DNA of 64,000 nucleotides, taken from contig NZ_BOVQ01000004.1 of assembly GCF_018403765.1 (NCBI RefSeq), positions 248,001 through 312,000 of the forward strand, in the 5' to 3' direction. Of the stretch, positions 44,837 through 54,174 are shown piece by piece (within the stretch, counting starts at the first letter, position 1; each line of letters starts with the position of its first letter). A program made the translations under genes and the position numbers. This DNA is from Lactococcus nasutitermitis (GTDB lineage: Bacteria > Bacillota > Bacilli > Lactobacillales > Streptococcaceae). The notes under the pieces were generated by a model. That model was not told the DNA's origin, ran no database searches, and saw only the letters and a list, made by a program, of their open reading frames with translations.

Positions 44837-45523
44837 TTATTTGATAACTTTGCGCATGGATTGTTCGATTTGTCCGCCACAATAGCTGTCGCCGTATGTG
44901 TCCCAGCTGATTTTTGCAAAATCGGCGAGTTCGTTTTTCCAGAGTTTTTCGGCGTGTAAGGCTGTGTTGGGAGCTGTTTTTTCTAATAAATCTTTGATGG
45001 CTGGAAAGCGCTCTGTTACTGTACTCCAGAGGGTGCTTGAGACGATGTCGGCAATTGTTGGGGATTGCGTATTTACGAGATAATTACTACTGCTGCGCGC
45101 TAATTCTTCTTCCCAGAAAGTCATCCATTTTTGCAATCTTGGAATGAATGCTTGCCAGCTTTCTTGTGTCCACATTGTCATGCCTCCTTGGAGCGTGAGT
45201 TCATCAATGACATCATTTGCGTCGGCCACGATTTTGAGTGCGAGTGCTTTGTCCTCAGCTGACTCTGGTAATAAATTGAGTTGCTCACCGAGGTAATTGG
45301 CAATCGCTGGCATTTGCGAGAGGGCAAAATGTTTTTCATGATTGACCAAAACAGGCGGCCCCATAAAGGGAATCGGCTGATTGTGGGGTTTGGTACTCAT
45401 CAGAGCTGGAACGTTTTCTCCTTCTTCCCAGTCTGCTTGTGCATAGCTGAGAATGGCGCGGATAAAGTGTCCACGGAAGGGAACAGGCCAGTAATAAAGG
45501 GTGTAAGTTGCTTTTTTTGACAT
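44837..45523 (-). CDS. Glutathione S-transferase-like protein
   Basis: 228 residues from the ATG at 45,523 (AAGGAGG upstream); an earlier in-frame start begins in a palindrome. N-terminal thioredoxin-like fold YTLYYWPVPFRGHFIRAIL, FALSQMPAIANYLGEQL (the E/Q-S-x-A-I-x-x-Y-L region), then an all-helical C-terminal domain. Substrate unknown; lactococci import or lack glutathione depending on strain. Confidence 0.82.
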   Translation of the reverse strand: MSKKATYTLYYWPVPFRGHFIRAILSYAQADWEEGENVPALMSTKPHNQPIPFMGPPVLVNHEKHFALSQMPAIANYLGEQLNLLPESAEDKALALKIVADANDVIDELTLQGGMTMWTQESWQAFIPRLQKWMTFWEEELARSSSNYLVNTQSPTIADIVSSTLWSTVTERFPAIKDLLEKTAPNTALHAEKLWKNELADFAKISWDTYGDSYCGGQIEQSMRKVIK

Positions 45524-45559
45524 GATGATAGCCTCCTTTTTGATGCTTTTGAGCGAAAT

Positions 45560-45585
45560 TATTTTTGACAAAACTGTCAAAAATT
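45560..45585. repeat. Inverted repeat, TTGACA family
   Basis: TATTTTTGACA-AAAC-TGTCAAAAATT just upstream of the GST-like gene. Confidence 0.75.
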
Positions 45586-45605
45586 TCTTTATGGTACTGA
45601 CGGTG

Positions 45606-45701
45606 TTCAGTGCCTTTTTTGACAGTTTTAGATAAACAAACTAGCCTATCCGTAATGTGAGCAAGCTCACAACGGCTTTGCTACGTCAAAAAATTTATAT
45701 G
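45606..45701. repeat. Dispersed intergenic repeat, copy 2
   Basis: Starts TTTTTTGACAG, contains AAACTAGCCTATC and GTGAGCAAGCTCACAACGGC, ends GTCAAAAAATTTAT. It lines up with 1,195-1,321, lacking about 35 middle bases, and like that copy ends against the stop codon of the gene on its right. Confidence 0.62.
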
Positions 45702-45877
45702 CCAATAACGACGGTTTCGACTTGTTCGGCACCACTTGTGGTCATACGAATGCGTATTAGGTTTTCGACAGTATTGATGTCAAAAAAGCGCTCGCCTGTG
45801 ATGTCTTCTTGGATGATTTTGACGGTCGCATTTTGCGGTTGTTCTTTTAAAATCGTGATGAGTTCTTGCGTTGTCAT
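45695..45877 (-). CDS. Small protein of unknown function
   Basis: 60 residues, acidic and Thr/Ile-rich (MTTQELITILKEQPQNATVK). AAGGAG lies before the ATG, nine bases after the ABC-F stop, so it is probably co-transcribed. No motif recognised. Confidence 0.65.
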   Translation of the reverse strand: MTTQELITILKEQPQNATVKIIQEDITGERFFDINTVENLIRIRMTTSGAEQVETVVIGI

Positions 45878-45886
45878 GATTTCTCC

Positions 45887-47752
45887 TTAATTGGCGCGCT
45901 CTGAGAGATATTCCCAGCGCTCGTATTTGTGGTCAAGTTCGGCGGATTTTTCGTCACGTTCGCGTTGTAAATCGAGTAAAAGTCCGCTGTCAGAACCATT
46001 TGCGTTCATTTCATTGTCAATGTCAGCGATGCGATTTTCCAGCTCGGAAATGTCGTCTTCAATCGTTGCCCATTCTTGTTTTTCTTGGTAAGTCAGGCGG
46101 ATTTTTTGCGTTGTCCGACGGCTGTCAGCGCTGACAGGGATTTCAGAATTTTTGACAGAACTGTCAAAAACTTTTTCGGCTGTTTTTGTCGTCAAATAGT
46201 CGCTGTAAGCACCGAAAATGTGGTTGATTTCGCCATTTTCAAAAGCTAGAAGTTCATTTGAAACTTTATCCTGAAAATAGCGGTCGTGGCTGACGGTCAA
46301 AACTGCGCCTGGAAAGCTGTCAAGGAAGTTTTCAAGGACGGTCAATGTGGCAATGTCAAGGTCATTTGTCGGCTCGTCGAGCAGGAGAACATTTGGCTGC
46401 AAAAGCAAAATTTTTAGCAAATAGAGCCGTTTTTTCTCGCCACCAGAAAGCTTGCGAATCAGCGTGCCGTGCGTGCTGCGGGGAAATAAAAATTGCTCTA
46501 AGAGATTGACAATAGAAATATTTTCACCTGACGCATTGTGCGCCGCATTTGCCGTCTCTTCAAGGAATGTAATCACGCGCTTATCCTCGTCCAAGCCGCG
46601 AATTTCCTGACTGAAATAGCCGATGTTGACCGTTTCGCCAATATCCAGATTGCCTGAGCTCAGTTGCAATTCGCCGTCAATGATATTCAAAAGTGTGGAT
46701 TTGCCGACACCGTTATCGCCAACAATGCCGAGACGCGCATGAGGCTGAACAATCAAGTCAAAATTTTCAAAGATTTTCTTATCAGGAAAGCCAAAACTGG
46801 CATTTTTGAAAGCAAGCACTTTTTTACCGAGGCGCTGGCTGGCAATGTTGACAGATAAATCGTCTGACGGCGATTTTTCAGCGCTGAGATTTTCTGACAG
46901 CTTGTCAAAACGCTCAATACGCGCTTGTTGCTTGGTCGCACGGGCTTGCGGAGACTTACGAATCCAAGTCAGCTCGCTCTTATAAAGCTGACGAGCTTTG
47001 TGGCTCGCCGCCGCTTCTCGTTCTTCATCCTCGGCTTTTTTGACGAGATAATCTTGGTAATTTCCTTGATATTCCTTCAGTCCAGCATTGTCCAGCTCAA
47101 AAATCCGTGTCGCAACAGCATCCAAAAAATAGCGGTCATGTGTCACAAACAACACGGTTCGCTTGCTATTTTTCAGAACATTTTGCAGCCAGACAATCGT
47201 CTCCACATCTAAATGGTTCGTCGGCTCGTCCAGTAACAGAAGGTCACTATCGTTCAAAAGAGCTTGCGCCAGCTGAACACGGCGTTTTTGTCCACCTGAA
47301 AGTTGTGAAATCTTGGTCGCAGAATCTGGCAATTTTAATTTACTGAGAATCATTTTGACATCTGCCTCGACCTGCCAAGCATCCAGCGCATCCATCTCCG
47401 CTTGCGCACGTTCCAATTTTGACAAGTCTGTCAAAGCCGCTTCATAGTTTTTGACAGCTTTCATCTGTGGCAAACTCGCGTCCAGCACGGTTTCCAAAAT
47501 GCTCAATGTTCCATCAAAATCAGGTTCTTGCGTGAGATAAGTGATTTTAAAATTGACAGCTTTGTCAAAAGGCGACACATCGCCGTCAAAACCCGAAGCA
47601 CCAGCAATCACGTTGAGCAGAGTCGTCTTTCCCGTCCCATTGACGCCCAGAAGACCAATTCTATCCAGCGGGTGAATCATAAAGTTTATCTTGTCAAAAA
47701 CAACTTTATCTCCAACACTTTTCGTCAAATTTTGCGCAATAAAATCAGCCAT
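45887..47752 (-). CDS. uup: ABC-F ATPase, Uup-like
   Basis: 621 residues. Two ABC domains without membrane part: GVNGTGKTT, LSGGQKRRVQLA and LLLDEPTNHLD in the first; GDNGVGKST, LSGGEKKRLYLL and LLLDEPTNDLD in the second. The linker (about 240-310) has ELTWIRKSPQARATKQQAR. A C-terminal coiled coil of about 75 residues (QEKQEWATIEDDISELENRI) marks the Uup group. ABC-F proteins act on the ribosome E site or, for Uup, on DNA transposition and ribosome quality. It contains a full palindrome at 46,149-46,170. Confidence 0.92.
   Translation of the reverse strand: MADFIAQNLTKSVGDKVVFDKINFMIHPLDRIGLLGVNGTGKTTLLNVIAGASGFDGDVSPFDKAVNFKITYLTQEPDFDGTLSILETVLDASLPQMKAVKNYEAALTDLSKLERAQAEMDALDAWQVEADVKMILSKLKLPDSATKISQLSGGQKRRVQLAQALLNDSDLLLLDEPTNHLDVETIVWLQNVLKNSKRTVLFVTHDRYFLDAVATRIFELDNAGLKEYQGNYQDYLVKKAEDEEREAAASHKARQLYKSELTWIRKSPQARATKQQARIERFDKLSENLSAEKSPSDDLSVNIASQRLGKKVLAFKNASFGFPDKKIFENFDLIVQPHARLGIVGDNGVGKSTLLNIIDGELQLSSGNLDIGETVNIGYFSQEIRGLDEDKRVITFLEETANAAHNASGENISIVNLLEQFLFPRSTHGTLIRKLSGGEKKRLYLLKILLLQPNVLLLDEPTNDLDIATLTVLENFLDSFPGAVLTVSHDRYFQDKVSNELLAFENGEINHIFGAYSDYLTTKTAEKVFDSSVKNSEIPVSADSRRTTQKIRLTYQEKQEWATIEDDISELENRIADIDNEMNANGSDSGLLLDLQRERDEKSAELDHKYERWEYLSERAN
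46149..46170. repeat. Coding-region copy of the TTTTTGACAG palindrome
   Basis: Full 10-base arms with AA centre inside the ABC-F gene, encoding FDSSVKN between the second ABC domain and the coiled coil. Confidence 0.9.
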
Positions 47753-47823
47753 TTCAATCCATCCTATCTTCTGTTAATCCCATTATATCACATCTTTCAG
47801 GACATTCTATTGTCCGAGAGACA

Positions 47824-47857
47824 AAAATATTTTTGACAGAACTGTCAAAAATATTTT
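47824..47857. repeat. Perfect 34-bp inverted repeat, probable terminator
   Basis: 16-base arms (AAAATATTTTTGACAG and its complement) around AA, starting at the stop codon of the dehydrogenase gene. On the minus strand it ends in TATTTTTG and can act as its terminator. Confidence 0.88.
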
Positions 47858-48945
47858 CATTGTTCAGCAACAAATTTTTCCAATTTTTCAATCGCTGTCA
47901 GCACTTTTTCGGCTGTCACATCAGGGTCAATCAAATTGTAAGACTCATTTTTTCCTGCTGCAAAATCTGCAACTTCTCTTAATTTTTCACGGTCAAATGT
48001 TGCGATATTTAGCTCAGCCAAAGTTGTTGGCAATGAAGAAGCTTGATAAAATGGCAAGATTTTCGCGATTTCTTCCCAATCATTTGTGTAACTTAATTGC
48101 ACCAACACACCGTAAGCAACTTTCGCACCATGCAAAATCGCGTGTGTTTCAGACAAGAGTGACAAACCATTGTGCAAAGCGTGCGCGCCAGCCATACGTC
48201 CATAAGCACCTGCAAAGCCACCAACAGTTCCTGACAACTCGATAATCGCATCCGCAATCCTCTCAAAAGCTGTCGTCACTTTTTGAGCTTCCAAGTCAAG
48301 CAAAGCAGGCGCTGAATCCGCAAGTAAAATCTTCAAAATCTCCTGTGCGCTCGCAAATCCAAGTCTCGTTGATGCAGAAAGTTCTTCAGCAGGCACATGA
48401 CGAACAATTCCTTCCATTTCGTACCATTTTGCCAAAGTATCACCAATTCCCGCAACCAAGTAATCACGCGGTGTTCCAAGTAAAAAGTCAACATCCACCA
48501 AGGTCAACTCACTTACCCGAGAAAAATATGCCACTTTATGGAAACTATGGTCAGGATGGTAAATCGCCCCAATCGGCGTGTAAGGTGCACAATTTGAAAT
48601 TAAAGTTGGTAAAATAATCAAGCGAGCTGATAAATTTTCAGCAACCAATTTCGCCGTATCAAGCACACGACCAGCACCAATCGCCAAAATCGTATCCGTC
48701 TCACCATTTTCCGCAATCTCAGCAGCCAAACGTTCCCCATCTTCAACAGAAACCGTCCCATCATAACGAAAAATAGGATAAGGCAAATCTTTCTGATAAA
48801 AGTCACTAAAAGCTCGAAAAGACTTCTCCCCAGTCACCACAGCAATCTTACCAAAGTCCGTCAAATAAAGTTCCAGCTCTTGCAAAATCCCCTGACCACT
48901 CACATAACGATTGGCTCCCGGCCGCACTTCTTCTGCAATATTCAT
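47857..48945 (-). CDS. Iron-containing alcohol/glycerol dehydrogenase family protein
   Basis: 362 residues. NAD site IGAGRVLDTAKLVAE, metal ligands Asp in GIGDTLAKW and His in GAHALHNG and HAILHGAKV. GldA-like fold; recent work on relatives shows 2-oxo/hydroxycarboxylate activity, so substrate remains open. GGAGGAG before the ATG. Confidence 0.88.
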   Translation of the reverse strand: MNIAEEVRPGANRYVSGQGILQELELYLTDFGKIAVVTGEKSFRAFSDFYQKDLPYPIFRYDGTVSVEDGERLAAEIAENGETDTILAIGAGRVLDTAKLVAENLSARLIILPTLISNCAPYTPIGAIYHPDHSFHKVAYFSRVSELTLVDVDFLLGTPRDYLVAGIGDTLAKWYEMEGIVRHVPAEELSASTRLGFASAQEILKILLADSAPALLDLEAQKVTTAFERIADAIIELSGTVGGFAGAYGRMAGAHALHNGLSLLSETHAILHGAKVAYGVLVQLSYTNDWEEIAKILPFYQASSLPTTLAELNIATFDREKLREVADFAAGKNESYNLIDPDVTAEKVLTAIEKLEKFVAEQ

Positions 48946-49025
48946 AAATTCTCCTCCACTTCCAATTATCAGAATATTCTATCACAAACAAGGCAAAACT
49001 GTCAAAAAATTTTTTCACTTTTTTA

Positions 49026-49433
49026 TCAAAATTTATCAAGTTTTAAGACATATTCTTTAATCTCATCTCTCACTTGCCGAAAAACTGTAAGAATTTCCTC
49101 TTCCGTTCCCACAGCACGCGCAGGATCTAGCAAATCCCAATGTAAATGCTTCGTCCCCTGCGGAATCATTGGACACTTATCACGCGCATCGCCACATAAA
49201 GTCACTATCAGCTCACATTGATTAAAATAATCCTCATCAATCAAATCAGAACGATGATGAGAAATATCAACACCAACTTCTGCCATAACCCGCACTGCTC
49301 GTGGATTTAAGCCATGTTGCTCAACACCAGCCGAACGACTTTCATACCTATCCGCAAAATATTTTTCAGCAAATCCTTCAGCCATCTGGCTTCGACAAGA
49401 ATTTCCTGTACACAAAAAATAAATTTTTTTCAT
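49026..49433 (-). CDS. arsC: Arsenate reductase, thioredoxin-coupled
   Basis: 135 residues. LMW-phosphatase P-loop CTGNSCRS (Cys9, Cys14) plus the redox pair in [10 protein letters not shown], the pattern of the Bacillus/Staphylococcus ArsC. No arsR or arsB is near. AAAGG lies before the ATG. Confidence 0.88.
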   Translation of the reverse strand: MKKIYFLCTGNSCRSQMAEGFAEKYFADRYESRSAGVEQHGLNPRAVRVMAEVGVDISHHRSDLIDEDYFNQCELIVTLCGDARDKCPMIPQGTKHLHWDLLDPARAVGTEEEILTVFRQVRDEIKEYVLKLDKF

Positions 49434-49450
49434 CTTAAACCTTTTATCAT

Positions 49451-50851
49451 TTAATCATTAAAATCAAATCGTAATTTCATATTCGCAGAGCCAAGAAATA
49501 CCATTCGTCCAAGAAGTTCATTTTGCGCTTCCAACGCTACTTTTGCCAGCTGTTCATTCGCCGCTGCCAAATCGGCCTTTTCGCCCAGCGCATCTGTTGC
49601 ATTTTGAATTTCACGGAATTTTGCCATTGTCGTGAGAGCGTAACTATCTCGCAAATCCACGAACAAATTGTAATTACTGTCGCCAAGCACTGCTGTCGTC
49701 GCAGAGAGCCAGTACATATTCGTTGGGTCATAAGCTGTTGTCGCATCACGATAGCAAGCTGGGGTATCTTCAACATTTGTGTAAAATGGTACTGCATGAT
49801 TGAAAGTATTTGCTCCAAACATGAGCCAATGCACACCAGCAAGCGCTTCAGGCACATTATTTCTGACTTGCAAGATATGTGCTGAATGATTACGATTAAT
49901 CCCAATCGGACGGAAAAGTTTTTTCTCCGCTTCCGTATTCGTCGTCCCATAAACATCATATTTTGTATTTTCAAAATGACTTGATAGCACAAATTTTACA
50001 TCTTCCACAGTAATTTTACGATTGGCATGGCAAATAAATGGCAATTCCTGATTTTGCGGATTTTCAGAAATTGTCCCAAAATAATTTTGACCGTACCAAG
50101 TCCGCGGATTGTTGTAAATATTATCCTTAACCGCTGATGAACCAAAAATATGACGCAGATTATAACCCTCAAAATCTGGATTTAACTGATGATTATCAAT
50201 CAACGCTTGCAAATCACTTGAACAAAGGGTATCACTACTATCAAAGTCAAATTTATCAATGTTCATGCGGTTTGGCGCAACCACATAAGCATCATCAGGA
50301 ATCCGCACCGCAGCCCAATGATGTCCGCCAATCGTCTCCAACCACCACACTTCATCATGGTCAGCAAAAGCGATACCGTTTGGCTCATAAGTCCCGTAAG
50401 TCATGAGAAGTTTGCCCAAGCGCTCAACTCCCTCACGCGCACTATGAATATACGGAAGCACCAGTGTCACAATATCTTCCTCGCCAAATCCGCTCGCTTC
50501 ATTGTAAGGGTCCAGCCCCAAAATCCGTGGATTCGTCGTGATAGTTTCCGTCGCTGACATCGCAACATTCACACTATTGATTCCCGCAGCAGGCCAAAGC
50601 CCATCTTTCAAATCTGCATTTGGTGTTGACGTATATCGCAAAGGGTTTTCTGGCAAATCTATCTCAAAGCTTGTCAACACTGCTTTATAGTGACTCGGTT
50701 GATTTTCTGGCTTGATGACAACAAAACGCTGTGGGTCAAGCGCTTCATGTCCATCATCATTTCGAGCAATCAAAGTTGAACCATCTAACGTAGCATTTTT
50801 CCCAACTAAAACCGTTGTACATGAACCTTTGCGTCGTTTTTCGATAATCAT
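49451..50851 (-). CDS. pepD: Dipeptidase, C69 family
   Basis: 466 residues. Short propeptide [10 protein letters not shown] precedes nucleophile Cys11 ([24 protein letters not shown]), as in the Ntn-type PepD dipeptidases of lactic acid bacteria. [26 protein letters not shown] is a family block. Broad-specificity cytosolic dipeptidase. GGAG before the ATG. Confidence 0.93.
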   Translation of the reverse strand: MIIEKRRKGSCTTVLVGKNATLDGSTLIARNDDGHEALDPQRFVVIKPENQPSHYKAVLTSFEIDLPENPLRYTSTPNADLKDGLWPAAGINSVNVAMSATETITTNPRILGLDPYNEASGFGEEDIVTLVLPYIHSAREGVERLGKLLMTYGTYEPNGIAFADHDEVWWLETIGGHHWAAVRIPDDAYVVAPNRMNIDKFDFDSSDTLCSSDLQALIDNHQLNPDFEGYNLRHIFGSSAVKDNIYNNPRTWYGQNYFGTISENPQNQELPFICHANRKITVEDVKFVLSSHFENTKYDVYGTTNTEAEKKLFRPIGINRNHSAHILQVRNNVPEALAGVHWLMFGANTFNHAVPFYTNVEDTPACYRDATTAYDPTNMYWLSATTAVLGDSNYNLFVDLRDSYALTTMAKFREIQNATDALGEKADLAAANEQLAKVALEAQNELLGRMVFLGSANMKLRFDFND

Positions 50852-50876
50852 AATTTTTCTCCAATTCTTTTATTAT

Positions 50877-52076
50877 TCAAATTCCGCTTACTGTGCTTAT
50901 TTTTTCTAAGATAAATTCTCGTTTATTTATCCATTCATTATTGACAATTTTTTCCTCAATTTCAGCCAACATTTTACCAAGCTCAGGACCTGCCTGAAAT
51001 CCCATTTTTATCAAATCCGAACCTTTGACAACAATTTCTGATTTGTCGTGAATTTGCAGCCTCTCATCAATTTTGACAGTTCTGTCAAAATCAATTTTCA
51101 GACCTTCAGCCATTTTCCAATCATCTACCAACTGACAAGTCGCAAGTCCAAACTTATAAACACTCGCCAAATCCCATTTGTCCAACTGATGTGCCTCTGT
51201 CAGTGCCGTCACATCCCGAATAAATTCATTTGACACTTTCCATTTCCGCAAATATTTTTTGACAGAAATATTATCAAACTGCGCCAACATTATTGCCCAA
51301 GCTTGTGCCGAACTTTTAAACTGAAAAGTTTTTGATAAAACTGTCAAAAATTTTTTCAAGCCAGCCAACTCAAAATCAGGCAAATATTGCCAAGCACCCG
51401 ACTCTATCAAGACTGACAAACCTTTTCGCCAACCATCAGCCCGCAATAATTTATCCAGTTCCACAAAAATCCGCTCAATCGAAATCTTCATCAACAACTC
51501 AGCATGACTCATCATCGCCTGAAAAGTCATCGGCTCAATCTCAAAACCAAGCGCCGCAGCAAAACGCATTGCCCGCATAATCCGCAGAGCATCCTCATTG
51601 AAACGTTCCTCAGCAAGTCCTACCGCACGCAAACGTTTGTCTTGCAAATCCTGCAAACCATCAAACAAGTCAATAATTTCTCCATCAGCCCCACAAGCAA
51701 AAGCATTCACCGTAAAATCTCTCCGACGCAAATCCTCCCGCAAGTCTCGCACAAAATCCACATGGTCAGGACGCCGATAATCCGTATAATCACTCTCCGT
51801 CCGAAAAGTTGTCACTTCATAATGCTCAGCCTCAGATTTTCCCATCAAAACCAGCACCGTTCCATGTTCAATTCCAATATCAATCGTCTTCGGAAAAATC
51901 GCCTTTACCTCCGCAGGATAAGCACTTGTGGCAATATCGACATCATGAATAGCACGACCTAACAAAGCATCACGCACACAACCACCGACAAAATAAGTCT
52001 CAAATCCCGCCAAATTCAATTTCTCCAAAACAGGCAAAGCCCGCACAAACTCCTCAGGTAAATTCTCTAATCTCAT
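50877..52076 (-). CDS. cca: CCA tRNA nucleotidyltransferase
   Basis: 399 residues, class II. FVGGCVRDALLGRAIHDVDIATSAYP is the catalytic G-G-x-V-R-D and D-x-D set; RRDFTVNAFA and ERFNEDALRIMRAMRFAAAL bind the nucleotide. It adds or repairs tRNA 3' CCA ends. The ATG lies seven bases after an extended -10 (TGA-TAAAAT, 52,084-52,089), so the mRNA is probably leaderless. It holds a full TTGACAG palindrome at 51,068-51,089. Confidence 0.95.
   Translation of the reverse strand: MRLENLPEEFVRALPVLEKLNLAGFETYFVGGCVRDALLGRAIHDVDIATSAYPAEVKAIFPKTIDIGIEHGTVLVLMGKSEAEHYEVTTFRTESDYTDYRRPDHVDFVRDLREDLRRRDFTVNAFACGADGEIIDLFDGLQDLQDKRLRAVGLAEERFNEDALRIMRAMRFAAALGFEIEPMTFQAMMSHAELLMKISIERIFVELDKLLRADGWRKGLSVLIESGAWQYLPDFELAGLKKFLTVLSKTFQFKSSAQAWAIMLAQFDNISVKKYLRKWKVSNEFIRDVTALTEAHQLDKWDLASVYKFGLATCQLVDDWKMAEGLKIDFDRTVKIDERLQIHDKSEIVVKGSDLIKMGFQAGPELGKMLAEIEEKIVNNEWINKREFILEKISTVSGI
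51068..51089. repeat. Coding-region palindrome in cca
   Basis: ATTTTGACAG-TT-CTGTCAAAAT, perfect arms, within the C-terminal third of cca (encodes FDRTVKI). Confidence 0.85.
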
Positions 52077-52100
52077 AAATTCTATTTTATCATTTTATAC

Positions 52101-52125
52101 AAAAAAACGCAGAGCCAACTGCGTT
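52101..52125 (-). terminator. Terminator of the yjdIJ pair
   Basis: ACGCAG and CTGCGT arms with TTTTTTT after them on the minus strand; about 12 bases further is the cca -10. Confidence 0.88.
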
Positions 52126-52140
52126 TCATTCATCAAAAAT

Positions 52141-52428
52141 TCAATTTAAGTCACCTTGCACAAATTCCTGATATTCAGGGTGTTCCAAAAAATACTTCCG
52201 TGCAAAAGGACAGGTCGGAATAATCTTGCGTTGCTCTCTTTTTGCTTTCTCAATCGTTTGCAAGACCAATTTATCTCCCAAATGTTGCCCACGATAATCA
52301 GGATTTACCCCCGTATGAAAAACAGTAAAATAATCCCCATCTCCAGAAAATGCAATTTCTCCCAGCTTCTCGCCAGCCTCATTTTTCATGACGATACTCT
52401 CATCATCTTCTTCAAATATAAGATTCAT
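52141..52428 (-). CDS. yjdJ: YjdJ-like small N-acetyltransferase
   Basis: 95 residues. Short GNAT of the YjdJ type: FHTGVNPDYRGQHLGDKLVLQTIEKA and IIPTCPFARKYFLEHPEYQEFV. The ATG overlaps the stop of the ferredoxin-like gene (ATGA). Pairing with a YjdI-like protein is common. Confidence 0.85.
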   Translation of the reverse strand: MNLIFEEDDESIVMKNEAGEKLGEIAFSGDGDYFTVFHTGVNPDYRGQHLGDKLVLQTIEKAKREQRKIIPTCPFARKYFLEHPEYQEFVQGDLN

Positions 52429-52706
52429 CAAACATTTTCCTCCTTTTTTTCATGACGCAAATATTTCAAAGCACCAGACGGACAACGATTTATCACAGTC
52501 ATCGTATGCTCAACAGTTCCACCATTATCAGGCAAAATCCAAGGTTTCCGTCCCACTTCAAAAATCTTTGAATCCCCACGTACACATTCTCCAGCGTGCG
52601 CACATAAAGAAACATTATAATAAATATCCAACTCCTGTCCCCGATATTTTCGGTAGCCCTGCGAAAGCAATTCAGCCCCCGCCATCTCTAATTCACTCTC
52701 TTTCAT
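52428..52706 (-). CDS. yjdI: YjdI-like mono-cluster ferredoxin-type protein
   Basis: 92 residues. CAHAGECVRG and CPSG give three or four Cys for one Fe-S cluster; YRGQELDIYYN and GRKPWILPD are typical of the YjdI (Fer4-like) family. Redox partner unknown. RBS AGGAG. Confidence 0.82.
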   Translation of the reverse strand: MKESELEMAGAELLSQGYRKYRGQELDIYYNVSLCAHAGECVRGDSKIFEVGRKPWILPDNGGTVEHTMTVINRCPSGALKYLRHEKKEENV

Positions 52707-52790
52707 TTACGCTCCTTTTCTATAATAATAAAGCCATTTTAACATACTTTTAATATTTAATAGAAAGATTAGCTTATTTTTATAATATTT

Positions 52791-53312
52791 CTATAATTCT
52801 ATCCAATAACGACATAAATTCTCCCCATCTTCATCAACAATATTTTCCAAAACACCACCAAACTTCTCAATCACCGCTCGACTAGCCCCATTTGTCTCCA
52901 AAGCCGAAATCATCACCCGAAAAATCCCAGTTTCCAGATATTTTCCCAAAGCAAAATCAAGTAAAGCACTAGCCACACCTTGCCTACGACAATCAGGAGC
53001 CACCATATAACCAATATGACCGCCCGTCATCAACAAATCACCCTTCTCAATCTCCCAACGACAATCAATCGAACCCGCAATCTCACCATTTTCCAAAAAT
53101 GAAAAATATTTCGTCGAAGTCGAACCAGAATAACTATTTGATTCCGTCTTTTCCCGCTCAAAAGCTGTCAAATAATCCGCAAAACTCTCCAAATCAGAAA
53201 AACGCCGAACATGATAATTCACAATCGGCTCATTCTCCCATTTTGCAAAATAACGCTCAAAAGCTCCTTCATCAGACAACTCCAACTGACGAATTTCTAA
53301 TTTCTCTACCAT
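52791..53312 (-). CDS. GNAT acetyltransferase, paralogue of the trp-operon copy
   Basis: 173 residues. GGHIGYMVAPDCRRQGVASALL is the acetyl-CoA segment. Closely similar in layout to the gene at 4,452-4,988 (IDCRWEIEKGDLL, KFGGVLENIVDEDGENLCRYWIEL). AAGGAA before the ATG; 10 bp after dapB. Confidence 0.88.
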   Translation of the reverse strand: MVEKLEIRQLELSDEGAFERYFAKWENEPIVNYHVRRFSDLESFADYLTAFEREKTESNSYSGSTSTKYFSFLENGEIAGSIDCRWEIEKGDLLMTGGHIGYMVAPDCRRQGVASALLDFALGKYLETGIFRVMISALETNGASRAVIEKFGGVLENIVDEDGENLCRYWIEL

Positions 53313-53322
53313 AAATTCCTTC

Positions 53323-54093
53323 TTACAATTCTAAAAAATGTTCCAGTCCATATTTCAACTCATGAACCTTCACAACCTCACGAATACCAAGCGCCACACC
53401 AGTCATAAAGCTCACACGATCATAGCTATCATGTCGCAAAGTCAATCCCTCACCAGCTGAACCAAACAAAACTTCCTGATGTGCCACAAGTCCTGGCAAT
53501 CGTACCGAATGAATACGCATTCCCTCAAACTCCGCACCACGCGCACCAGCAATACTTTCCTCCTCATCATCAGCTCCCTGATGATGTTCCACACGGACCT
53601 CAGCAATCAATTCCGCCGTTTTTACAGCCGTCCCACTTGGCGCATCTTTTTTCTTATCATGATGCAATTCAATAATTTCCACATCAGGAAAATATTTCGC
53701 AGCCTGCTTAGAAAACTGCATCAAAAGTACCGCCCCCAAAGCAAAGTTAGGCGCAATCAATCCACCAATTTCTTTTTCCTGCGACAGATTTATCAATTCA
53801 GCAATCTGTTCCTCTGTAAATCCGGTTGTTCCAATCACAGGACGAAAACCATTTTCCAATGCAAATTTTGTATTTTCAAAAGCAACAGATGGCTGCGTAA
53901 AATCCACCCAAACATCCGCAGAAAATCCAACAAGTTCTGACTTATCAGTAAATACAGGCACTCCAAAAGCCTCTTTTTCCTTAGCAAATGGGTCTAAAAC
54001 TCCTACCAACTCAAAATCTTCTTGCTCCAAAACCATATTAACAGCTGTAGAACCCATTCGTCCTTTATATCCCGCGATAATGACTTTAATCAT
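53323..54093 (-). CDS. dapB: 4-hydroxy-tetrahydrodipicolinate reductase
   Basis: 256 residues. Rossmann [14 protein letters not shown], catalytic [22 protein letters not shown], and VGTTGF-like [11 protein letters not shown] are diagnostic. Lysine/diaminopimelate pathway, so it also feeds peptidoglycan synthesis. AAGGAAAG before the ATG. Confidence 0.96.
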   Translation of the reverse strand: MIKVIIAGYKGRMGSTAVNMVLEQEDFELVGVLDPFAKEKEAFGVPVFTDKSELVGFSADVWVDFTQPSVAFENTKFALENGFRPVIGTTGFTEEQIAELINLSQEKEIGGLIAPNFALGAVLLMQFSKQAAKYFPDVEIIELHHDKKKDAPSGTAVKTAELIAEVRVEHHQGADDEEESIAGARGAEFEGMRIHSVRLPGLVAHQEVLFGSAGEGLTLRHDSYDRVSFMTGVALGIREVVKVHELKYGLEHFLEL

Positions 54094-54137
54094 ATTTTTC
54101 TTTCCTTTTCCATATTTTTCTGATAACTTTGGTGTTT

Positions 54138-54162
54138 ATAAAAACACCAAAGGTGCTTTTAT
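54138..54162 (-). terminator. Terminator of the DegV gene
   Basis: AAAAGCACC and GGTGTTTTT arms with a TTT loop. Confidence 0.82.
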
Positions 54163-54174
54163 AACTACTAATTT

